From: Thermoplasmata archaeon
GTDB taxonomy: Archaea; Thermoplasmatota; Thermoplasmata; Thermoplasmatales; Thermoplasmataceae
Assembly (NCBI GenBank): GCA_021835265.1
Contig: JAKBQK010000067.1
Coordinates: 1-5,487, forward strand
Length of the DNA stretch: 5,487 nucleotides
Direction: 5' to 3'
The notes below the pieces were generated by a model, which did no database searches, was not told the DNA's origin, and worked only from the letters and a program-made list of their open reading frames with translations. The position numbers and the translations under genes were made by a program. Numbering within the stretch: the stretch's first letter is position 1; each line of letters starts with the position of its first letter. Of the stretch, positions 1-4,112 are shown in pieces.

Positions 1-158
1 ACCCCTCTCGGCTGGAACTGGAAATAGTCTGACGAAATCTTTGTCAAACCACTAATCCTCACGGACTCCTCAATAACAGACAAAACTTTTTCTGAAGTAG
101 AGATGAGTTCTTCATCTACACCATAGAGATCTGCAATAATATGAATCCCCACGGTCAT
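1..158 (-). CDS. speH: S-adenosylmethionine decarboxylase proenzyme, N-terminal part (3' end outside window)
   Basis: Translating the minus strand from the ATG at 158 gives 52 complete codons with no stop up to the window edge. The product contains GIHIIADLYGVDEELI near the start and ISSDYFQFQPRGV at the edge. These match the N-terminal strand-helix-strand of the short prokaryotic AdoMet decarboxylase family (compare GRHLVAEFYECD and FHRFLPYGV in the Thermotoga enzyme, from memory). The family makes decarboxylated AdoMet, the aminopropyl donor for spermidine and longer polyamines. It self-cleaves at a serine in an ESHxxxHTWPE motif to form its pyruvoyl group; that motif should lie just past the left edge and cannot be checked here. 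The ATG is chosen because GGAGG sits 9 bases upstream and the other nearby ATG (173-175) is out of frame. The gene lies downstream of the regulator gene on the same strand, but 187 bases away and with its own promoter-like sequence. Confidence 0.87.
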   Translation of the reverse strand, partial: MTVGIHIIADLYGVDEELISTSEKVLSVIEESVRISGLTKISSDYFQFQPRG

Positions 159-167
159 CTTCAGATT

Positions 168-172
168 CCTCC
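168..172 (-). promoter_or_regulatory. Shine-Dalgarno site of speH
   Basis: The minus strand reads GGAGG, then 9 bases, then the ATG at 158. It complements the usual archaeal 16S 3' end (CCTCC) and decides the start of speH. Several other genes here lack such a site, so speH mRNA must carry a leader. Confidence 0.75.
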
Positions 173-216
173 ATAGAAAACCCCCGACTGCATTACAGGA
201 GGTCATAAATCTCACG

Positions 217-230
217 TATTTAAATATTTA
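217..230 (-). promoter_or_regulatory. Candidate TATA box of speH
   Basis: The block TATTTAAATATTTA is the best TATA-like element upstream of speH; 221-230 alone is a perfect 10-base palindrome. Starting about 25 bases downstream would give a leader of roughly 35-40 bases that includes the GGAGG site. The element is very AT-rich and the exact box is uncertain. Between it and the regulator stop at 346 (231-345) I see no gene, only AT-rich sequence. Confidence 0.4.
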
Positions 231-345
231 TTCTAGATTGAGAGTTTATTTTTATTCCTTTAACTCCATAAAACTTGGGTTTGGCAAGGAAAGCAGATTA
301 ATTTTTCAATAAATATAATCATATTTTTATAGTTATGTGGCTCGA

Positions 346-1098
346 TTAAATGCTGTTGACGCTGATTCTTACCTGCGGATATTTTTTAGAGAGTTCCGAA
401 AGTTCTGGTGATATAAAAAGGAATCTTGATTCAGAGACAAAAATCATGGAGCTTATGCCACGGATAGCTGCATCATACGCACAGCGCAATGCAGCATATT
501 CGAAGTCAATCCTGTTCCCAGAAAGAAGATAATACGCAAATTCGCCTATTGTCCCAATCTTCTCGCCATCCTTCCTGTTCGAGAGTTTTTTCTTTATCTT
601 ATCTGGTATATTTTCAGATCCTGATGGAATAATGTTAATTTCAACCTGGCCAAATTCAATGTCTATTATGCCATCGATCCTAGTAACACCGAGAATCGAT
701 TCTTTTACTGCATCCCTGTCGGATATCCCATGCGCATGACTTTTCGCGCTTGAGGATGCCCTCAGATAACCGTTCTTCATGTAAATTGAAACCTGCTGGC
801 CTTTCTTGATCGAATCATCTGCTATGGCCTCCCAGACAAGCTCACGGTGAAGCTGGTTCAGGTTTGCTGAGATCCTCGACGCGAAATCCGACAGTCCATT
901 ATACAGGAAATTGTAGCCGGAAGGCGTTATCCGGTCATTCTCATCGAGATAGCCAAGACTCTTGAGGTTCTTGACATGGTACAGAATACCCTGTAATGTC
1001 AGGCCTAAATTCTTTGCCATTTCCTGATAGGACTCTTTCTTTTCATTTATTCCTGAAAGTATCATTAACTGGTTTATGTTCGCTCTTTCTACCGGCAT
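346..1098 (-). CDS. Winged-helix transcriptional regulator with uncharacterised C-terminal domain
   Basis: This is a 250-residue cytosolic protein with no membrane segment. Residues about 22-65 form a winged helix: EMAKNLGLTLQGILYHVKNL is the helix-turn-helix, followed by the wing (SLGYLDENDRITPSGYNFL). Residues about 66-95 look like a helical linker that could mediate dimerisation. The rest (about 96-250) is an alpha/beta domain, with strands such as VSIYMKNGYLRA, GIIDIEFGQVEINIIPSG and, near the end, SSMIFVSESRFLFISP. The arrangement recalls a MarR-like archaeal regulator family whose C-terminal domain is annotated only as a DUF (DUF7839 in haloarchaea, from memory), where it may bind a small molecule. 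The ATG at 1098 has no Shine-Dalgarno, but a TATA box lies 26-32 bases upstream, so translation is probably leaderless. The gene is divergent from the haem-monooxygenase gene across 78 bases, the usual arrangement of a local regulator and its target. Regulator class is fairly secure; ligand and targets are unknown. Confidence 0.8.
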   Translation of the reverse strand: MPVERANINQLMILSGINEKKESYQEMAKNLGLTLQGILYHVKNLKSLGYLDENDRITPSGYNFLYNGLSDFASRISANLNQLHRELVWEAIADDSIKKGQQVSIYMKNGYLRASSSAKSHAHGISDRDAVKESILGVTRIDGIIDIEFGQVEINIIPSGSENIPDKIKKKLSNRKDGEKIGTIGEFAYYLLSGNRIDFEYAALRCAYDAAIRGISSMIFVSESRFLFISPELSELSKKYPQVRISVNSI

Positions 1099-1123
1099 TG
1101 ATTTTCGTATATCAACGGGGGTG

Positions 1124-1130
1124 TTATAAA
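1124..1130. promoter_or_regulatory. TATA box in the divergent spacer, usable by both flanking genes
   Basis: The plus strand reads TTATAAA and the minus strand TTTATAA, so the element is nearly symmetric. For the minus-strand regulator it sits 26-32 bases before the ATG, the spacing of a leaderless archaeal promoter. For the plus-strand monooxygenase the same box would start transcription near 1152-1154, giving a leader of about 24 bases. No second good TATA element is visible in the 78-base spacer. Confidence 0.55.
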
Positions 1131-1176
1131 CATTTAACGATCAAAAAGAATAAGACCAATGCATTGATCCTTGAAT

Positions 1177-1467
1177 ATGATAATCGTACAGAATCACATC
1201 AAGGTAAATCCGAAATATTCTCAGGACTTCGAGAAAGCTTTTTCCGGGACTAATGAGCATTTATCAGGCATGAAAGGATTCGTCAAGAATGAGATACTGA
1301 AGCCTGTTAAGGGTGATTCCTACATAGTGCTGACCTATTGGCAAGACATGGATTCATTTAATGCCTGGACACAGAGCGATGCATTCAGGCAGGCGCATTC
1401 CAGGAAGCATCCGGATGATATGTTCATCGGGAAAAGCGAGCTCACGATCCATGAGGTCGTGAAATAG
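1177..1467 (+). CDS. IsdG/HmoA-type haem-degrading monooxygenase (ABM fold)
   Basis: This 96-residue protein has the length of a single antibiotic-biosynthesis-monooxygenase ferredoxin-like domain. It carries all three residues that define IsdG-type haem oxygenases: Asn6 in the first strand, Trp64 and His74 in SFNAWTQSDAFRQAHSR. The Trp-to-His spacing of ten matches Staphylococcus IsdG (N7, W67, H77, from memory). In that family a homodimer binds haem through the His, and Asn and Trp help ring cleavage, releasing iron. The strand YIVLTYWQDMDSF is also typical. Haem degradation is inferred from these residues; other ABM proteins act on other substrates. The ATG at 1177 is preferred; a TTG at 1171 would add two residues, and an in-frame stop at 1165 rules out longer forms. 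No clear Shine-Dalgarno precedes it. The divergent regulator at 1098 is its obvious candidate controller. Confidence 0.82.
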   Translation: MIIVQNHIKVNPKYSQDFEKAFSGTNEHLSGMKGFVKNEILKPVKGDSYIVLTYWQDMDSFNAWTQSDAFRQAHSRKHPDDMFIGKSELTIHEVVK

Positions 1468-1509
1468 GAAAACGCGCTATATTTTTGGAATGATTTCGGA
1501 TCTAAGATG

Positions 1510-1532
1510 ATCTATACATTCAATGAATAGAT
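1510..1532. promoter_or_regulatory. 23-base near-perfect dyad, operator-like
   Basis: The left arm ATCTATACATT and right arm AATGAATAGAT surround a single central C; ten of eleven pairs are complementary and the one mismatch is A against A. It lies 43 bases after the monooxygenase stop and about 70 bases before the lipB start. A symmetric site of this size suits a dimeric winged-helix regulator. It could instead be the end of the upstream transcript, but no T-run follows directly. An ATACATT direct repeat (1514-1520, 1531-1537) overlaps it. Confidence 0.4.
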
Positions 1533-1573
1533 ACATTAAACAAATGAAATTTTTGGATCCTGTCAGCTAAGAA

Positions 1574-1582
1574 GATATATTT
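1574..1582 (+). promoter_or_regulatory. TATA box of lipB (leaderless promoter)
   Basis: GATATATTT is centred 25 bases before the ATG at 1603, the spacing that puts the transcription start at or next to that ATG. It therefore favours 1603 over the upstream GTG at 1585 as the lipB start. Confidence 0.5.
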
Positions 1583-1602
1583 CAGTGGATTATAGGATTA
1601 CA

Positions 1603-2199
1603 ATGATTATTGACCTCGGGAACAGCGACTATAACGAGACGTTAAAACTTCAAAGAAATATGGCTGACCTGAGAAATAGAGGTCAAATCAATGATACTGT
1701 TATATTTGTCGAACATCCCGATGTGTATACTGAGGGCCGGCATACACAGAAGGCTGACTCGATCGAATCATCAATCAAGGTCGAAAGGGGAGGATCTATT
1801 ACTTACCATGGTCCCGGGCAGATTGTCAGTTACTATATTGTAAATTTACGGGATCGTTCAATCAACATACTTGATCTGATCCATCTGATACACAAAGCAA
1901 CGATCCTGCTTCTTTCAGATTATAACCTCGTAGGTAGATCTGAGACCGGTAGAGAAACAGGCGTCTGGATCAAAGAAAAAAAGATAGCCTCTACGGGATT
2001 GGCAGTGAAGGAATTCACAACCTTTCATGGATCAGCACTTAATGTTTCCACAGATCTAGAAAAATTCAATCAGATCAATCCTTGCGGTTTTAACCCCCAA
2101 ATAATGACTTCCATTGAGAATGAAACGGGAAAAAAGATAGAAATACCTGAATTGAAGAGAAAGTTCGAATCTATTGTGGAAGAAGAATTCTTCCAGTAA
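1603..2199 (+). CDS. lipB: LipB, octanoyl-[carrier protein]:protein N-octanoyltransferase
   Basis: The product (198 residues from ATG 1603; 204 from an in-frame GTG at 1585) moves octanoyl from acyl carrier protein to the lipoyl-domain lysine of 2-oxoacid dehydrogenases or glycine cleavage H protein; LipA then inserts sulfur. Family motifs appear in order: VEHPDVYTEGRHT, RGGSITYHGPGQIVSYYIVNLR, ETGVWIKEKKIASTG, FHGSALNV and INPCG. Counting from 1603, the catalytic dyad is Lys127 (KKIASTG) and Cys161 (NPCG), matching Lys135 and Cys169 of the E. coli enzyme. NPCG and the Lys separate it from LplA-type ligases. The length is usual for LipB, so it looks intact. The 1603 start is preferred for the well-placed TATA box at 1574-1582; neither start has a Shine-Dalgarno. 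No lipA or lipoyl-protein gene is in the window, so pathway partners must lie elsewhere. Confidence 0.93.
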   Translation: MIIDLGNSDYNETLKLQRNMADLRNRGQINDTVIFVEHPDVYTEGRHTQKADSIESSIKVERGGSITYHGPGQIVSYYIVNLRDRSINILDLIHLIHKATILLLSDYNLVGRSETGRETGVWIKEKKIASTGLAVKEFTTFHGSALNVSTDLEKFNQINPCGFNPQIMTSIENETGKKIEIPELKRKFESIVEEEFFQ

Positions 2200-2320
2200 T
2201 ACGGGAGATTAAAGATGCTTTGCGACATACAAGAAACAAAAGCAGCTGTTCTACATTTCAGAATCATCCATAATTTTCAACAATTTAACAGGGAATGACT
2301 GTGATGACAATGTCCAATAG

Positions 2321-2327
2321 TTTATTA
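2321..2327 (+). promoter_or_regulatory. TATA box of the CcdC-like gene (leaderless promoter)
   Basis: TTTATTA is centred 26 bases before the GTG at 2350, so the transcript should begin at or beside the start codon. It supports this unusual GTG start, which has no Shine-Dalgarno, and indicates transcription separate from lipB. Confidence 0.5.
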
Positions 2328-2349
2328 CACTGACATTAATCATTGGCAA

Positions 2350-2880
2350 GTGACAGCTCCGCCAAGTGGTTTTTCCCAAGATCAGCTATATGAATTTCTT
2401 ATAATCTTAGTCCTTGTAATTATTATAAGGATTAGAAGGACAATTAACGGACAGAGATTCAGCAACAGGATATTCACTTTACCCGTTATTTATGCAATAA
2501 TTATGATATTTTTCTTTGTCTATCTTACAATCCCACAGATTGCAGTCAGCGCTGCCCTTGCAGCAGTTGCAATTCCTTTAGGATTAAGGATATCTGAAAA
2601 CCCAGAATTTTTCTACAGGAACCAGACATTATACTTCAAAAGATCCGTATTGCTCACAATCATTTGGTTAGGCGGATTCATAATCAGGATATTCTTTGAA
2701 CTGTTTTACTCAACAACGAACAATCTTGCTGATTTTATCATAACTGCACTGCTTGCGTTCACACTTGGTTTAATTATAGGAGAAAGAGTTATAATTTACC
2801 GCAAGGGTAATATTATTCTAAGAACTGGAAAAATTGAGGAAAAGGATGAATTTCAGGCTTCGTCAATAAAAGATATTTAA
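2350..2880 (+). CDS. CcdC/DUF1453-like multi-pass membrane protein
   Basis: This 176-residue protein is strongly hydrophobic, with likely membrane segments at about 13-27, 41-60, 63-80, 99-119 and 127-150. After the first segment comes a basic stretch, RIRRTINGQRFSNR, then a second helix opening with LP; before the fourth segment is LYFKRS; the last helix ends in a basic turn. This order (arginine-rich motif after helix 1, LYxKRS before a late helix) resembles the CcdC/DUF1453 family, whose Bacillus member is named for cytochrome c biogenesis although its biochemical role is unsettled. The match is from memory and rests on pattern, not on a catalytic motif, so function is left open. The charged tail (about 151-176) should face the cytoplasm. 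The start is a GTG; its TATA box at 2321-2327 fits a leaderless transcript. The gap of 150 bases from lipB argues against tight coupling. Confidence 0.6.
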   Translation: MTAPPSGFSQDQLYEFLIILVLVIIIRIRRTINGQRFSNRIFTLPVIYAIIMIFFFVYLTIPQIAVSAALAAVAIPLGLRISENPEFFYRNQTLYFKRSVLLTIIWLGGFIIRIFFELFYSTTNNLADFIITALLAFTLGLIIGERVIIYRKGNIILRTGKIEEKDEFQASSIKDI

Positions 2881-2883
2881 ATT

Positions 2884-2892
2884 AAAGTATAA
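2884..2892 (+). promoter_or_regulatory. Candidate TATA box of the pilin gene
   Basis: AAAGTATAA lies close after the stop of the preceding gene. A start about 25 bases downstream of it (near 2914) would leave a leader of about 40 bases that keeps the GGAGGT site. TTTATTA at 2910-2916 is an alternative box, but its start would fall at the Shine-Dalgarno itself. Confidence 0.35.
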
Positions 2893-2938
2893 TTATTATG
2901 ATAAAAACATTTATTAACTCGATATTATTAGCTGCAAC

Positions 2939-2944
2939 GGAGGT
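2939..2944 (+). promoter_or_regulatory. Shine-Dalgarno site of the pilin gene
   Basis: GGAGGT is followed by 11 bases and the ATG at 2956. It is the strongest ribosome-binding site in the window, consistent with an abundant structural protein. Confidence 0.7.
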
Positions 2945-2955
2945 CAAACTCTAAA

Positions 2956-3471
2956 ATGAAAATTGTTATTCGAGATGATGAAAAGAAAGATAAAGCAGTT
3001 TCAGCAATCATTGGTACAATCCTTATTGTTGCGATAACTGTGGTTTTGGCGGCAACGCTTTATGCGGTGCTTGGTGGGTTCAGTGGGTTAATAGGAAAGG
3101 CGACTCCATCGGCGAGTATGACAGTATCTAGCTCAGGTGTAGGAAGTACATCTGAGACATACACGCTAACTTTCACTTCCGTTAGTACCAATGTGAGCCT
3201 AACAGATGTTATTGTCAGAGTTACAGTGGGTTCCAACACTTATTCCACAAGTGCACTAGCAACTTCTAGCGGGCTCGCTAACGTCACCCTTGGCACTATA
3301 ACAGGCAGCACTGCTAATTACGTTGTGGCAAGTGGTAGTGGCACTTATTTAACTTATGACACTACGATTACTATTCATGTCACAGGGAGCTCAACAACCC
3401 CATCACTAAGCACAATTGCCCTGATATATACTCCCAGTGGCGGAGACATAGCTGGTCCTGAAAACGTCTAA
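2956..3471 (+). CDS. Archaeal type IV pilin precursor
   Basis: The 171-residue product begins with a charged leader (MKIVIRDDEKKDKA) and then VSAIIGTILIVAITVVLAATLYAVLGGF, the hallmark of archaeal type IV pilins (compare RAVSPVIGTILMVAITVILAA in haloarchaea). Prepilin peptidase (PibD/FlaK type) would cut after Ala14, leaving hydrophobic residues about 15-39 as the helix that packs in the filament core. Residues about 50-171 form a beta-rich, Ser/Thr-rich, cysteine-free head with two N-glycosylation sequons (Asn79-Val-Ser and Asn109-Val-Thr), as expected for an exposed surface subunit. It could be a major or a minor pilin, or another class III-signal surface protein; an archaellin is less likely from the signal sequence. 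A T-rich terminator follows, so it looks monocistronic. The secretion ATPase at 4113 on the same strand is the likely assembly motor. Confidence 0.87.
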   Translation: MKIVIRDDEKKDKAVSAIIGTILIVAITVVLAATLYAVLGGFSGLIGKATPSASMTVSSSGVGSTSETYTLTFTSVSTNVSLTDVIVRVTVGSNTYSTSALATSSGLANVTLGTITGSTANYVVASGSGTYLTYDTTITIHVTGSSTTPSLSTIALIYTPSGGDIAGPENV

Positions 3472-3486
3472 TGTCATTGTGGGAAG

Positions 3487-3515
3487 TTTTTATTTTTTAA
3501 TCCACATTTATTTTT
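3487..3515 (+). terminator. T-rich terminator after the pilin gene
   Basis: Two T-tracts, TTTTTATTTTTT (3487-3498) and TTTATTTTT (3507-3515), start 16 bases after the pilin stop. Euryarchaeal RNA polymerase terminates at such tracts without a hairpin. No strong stem precedes them. Confidence 0.55.
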
Positions 3516-3877
3516 AAGACAGTTATTATAATTTTAACCCCACATTCAGTTAATGAGGACAATTCTATTTGAGTGCAATAATTTTAGTCCAGTTTCAGAA
3601 ATCGAAATTATCATTTTCTATCAACGACAGCAGTCTCAACAAGATATGTTGATTTTAATAATCCAGCTCTTCTTGAAACTGAAGGCCTGGGAAGACCAAA
3701 CTTTGAAGCCAAACTATCAAGTGTTAAAGTAATAATTTCCAATGGTCGAAGAAAAGCAAAATATTTTCTGGCGTTTATAAAAAGTTCTTTGGATTCACAT
3801 ATTGATACATAGTTGGCAATGCAAAAAAGGTCTTTAAAATTGGTCAGAATTAAACTTTGCAAAAGACTGATACTTTA
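3516..3877. other. Stretch without a firm gene between the pilin terminator and tRNA-Ala
   Basis: From the pilin stop (3471) to the tRNA (3878) no gene can be called with confidence. The stretch is AT-rich and holds one doubtful minus-strand ORF (3611-3862, listed separately). An overlapping 59-codon plus-strand ORF (3553-3732) shows no recognisable motif. A run of six A (3823-3828), six T on the minus strand, could end tRNA transcription. I see no copy of the tRNA 3' end that would mark an integrated element. Confidence 0.6.
3611..3862 (-). CDS. Doubtful small ORF with helix-turn-helix-like C-terminus
   Basis: This 83-codon reading frame starts at a TTG (3862) just past the 3' end of tRNA-Ala; no ATG, Shine-Dalgarno or TATA box supports it. 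Its last 36 residues, LDSLASKFGLPRPSVSRR followed by AGLLKSTYLVE, resemble a helix-turn-helix: LASKFGL as first helix, a turn, then RPSVSRRAGLL as recognition helix. The first half is hydrophobic-aromatic without a motif I recognise. The position beside a tRNA gene and the lack of an initiation signal allow three readings: a small DNA-binding protein, the decayed remnant of a longer regulator or integrated element, or chance. It overlaps a plus-strand ORF (3553-3732), and only the minus frame has a motif. I would not rely on it without a homology search. Confidence 0.3.
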   Translation of the reverse strand: MQSLILTNFKDLFCIANYVSICESKELFINARKYFAFLRPLEIITLTLDSLASKFGLPRPSVSRRAGLLKSTYLVETAVVDRK

Positions 3878-3949
3878 TGGACCGACGGGGAATTGAACCC
3901 CGGACCTCTTCCATGCCAAGGAAGCGATCTACCTCTGATCTATCGGCCC
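3878..3949 (-). tRNA. tRNA-Ala (anticodon GGC)
   Basis: The 72-base minus-strand cloverleaf is complete. The acceptor GGGCCGA pairs with TCGGTCC, including the G3:U70 wobble that identifies alanine tRNA, with A73 as discriminator. The D stem is GATC/GATC around AGAGGTA; the anticodon stem CTTCC/GGAAG encloses TTGGCAT, so the anticodon is GGC, reading GCC and GCU. A five-base variable loop follows, then T stem CGGGG/CCCCG around TTCAATT. CCA is not encoded and no intron is present. The gene points away from the pilus ATPase and towards the pilin. It has its own TATA box at 3986-3992. T-runs on the minus strand soon after the 3' end (3861-3864, 3823-3828) could end transcription. Confidence 0.97.
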
Positions 3950-3977
3950 GTTTTTGTGGAAGGTAGTCGGGAATGCG

Positions 3978-4008
3978 AAATAAAGTATAAAAGTTGCCGA
4001 CTTTATTT
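3978..4008. repeat. Inverted repeat (9 bases) around the tRNA-Ala TATA box
   Basis: AAATAAAGT (3978-3986) and ACTTTATTT (4000-4008) are perfect inverse complements separated by 13 bases holding the tRNA TATA box. A wider pair, AGTCGG (3965-3970) and CCGACT (3997-4002), overlaps it. The function is unknown; the repeat could be a protein site or an effect of AT-rich composition. Confidence 0.4.
3986..3992 (-). promoter_or_regulatory. TATA box of tRNA-Ala
   Basis: The minus strand reads TTTTATA, centred 40 bases before the mature tRNA 5' end. A start near 3963 would give a precursor with a 5' extension of about 13 bases for RNase P to remove. The box lies between the arms of the inverted repeat at 3978-4008. 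Confidence 0.55.
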
Positions 4009-4041
4009 AAACCAGGACGAAATTATTATCTTTCTGAATTA

Positions 4042-4065
4042 ACAATATTTTTATTCGAATATTGT
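4042..4065. repeat. Inverted repeat (8 bases) in the ATPase upstream region
   Basis: ACAATATT (4042-4049) and AATATTGT (4058-4065) are perfect inverse complements with an 8-base spacer, TTTATTCG. The ATATTTTTA inside it (4046-4053) is the best TATA-like sequence before the pilus ATPase; transcription from it would begin near 4075. A protein bound to this dyad would cover that promoter. Confidence 0.4.
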
Positions 4066-4077
4066 ATGACATTACAG

Positions 4078-4096
4078 ATACCTTATTATCAGGTAT
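4078..4096 (+). repeat. Small stem-loop in the probable ATPase leader
   Basis: ATACCT (4078-4083) and AGGTAT (4091-4096) pair around a 7-base loop and end 6 bases before the Shine-Dalgarno. In RNA this would be a weak 6-pair hairpin in the 5' leader; in DNA it may be an operator half-site pair. Confidence 0.35.
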
Positions 4097-4102
4097 TGTT
4101 TA

Positions 4103-4107
4103 GAGGT
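4103..4107 (+). promoter_or_regulatory. Shine-Dalgarno site of the pilus ATPase gene
   Basis: GAGGT lies 5 bases before the ATG at 4113. With the in-frame stop at 4101-4103 it fixes this ATG as the only possible start. Confidence 0.65.
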
Positions 4108-4112
4108 TAAGA

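Noticed and set aside
350..532. 60-codon plus-strand ORF
   Set aside because: It is fully antisense to the 3' part of the regulator gene and has no promoter or ribosome-binding site.
996..1253. 85-codon plus-strand ORF
   Set aside because: It lies antisense to the regulator start and out of frame with the monooxygenase; there is no motif or initiation signal.
1585..1602. GTG at 1585 as the lipB start
   Set aside because: It remains possible (six more residues), but it has no Shine-Dalgarno and lies only 3 bases past the TATA box that fits a start at ATG 1603.
2070..2267. 65-codon minus-strand ORF
   Set aside because: It mostly mirrors the lipB 3' end, shows no recognisable motif and lacks a start signal.
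2215..2298. 27-codon ORF after lipB, preceded by GGAG at 7 bases
   Set aside because: The spacing is good, but the peptide has no motif or hydrophobic segment, and so short a frame is easily chance. It would deserve listing only if conserved in relatives.
3553..3732. 59-codon plus-strand ORF starting at ATG 3553
   Set aside because: No Shine-Dalgarno or motif; low-complexity Ile/Leu/Gln content; it overlaps the minus-strand frame that shows the helix-turn-helix pattern.
3878..3949. tRNA-Ala as an attachment site of an integrated element
   Set aside because: No second copy of the tRNA 3' end and no integrase gene are visible within the window.
3857..4042. 61-codon plus-strand ORF
   Set aside because: It runs through the antisense of tRNA-Ala and its promoter; the tRNA explains the sequence.
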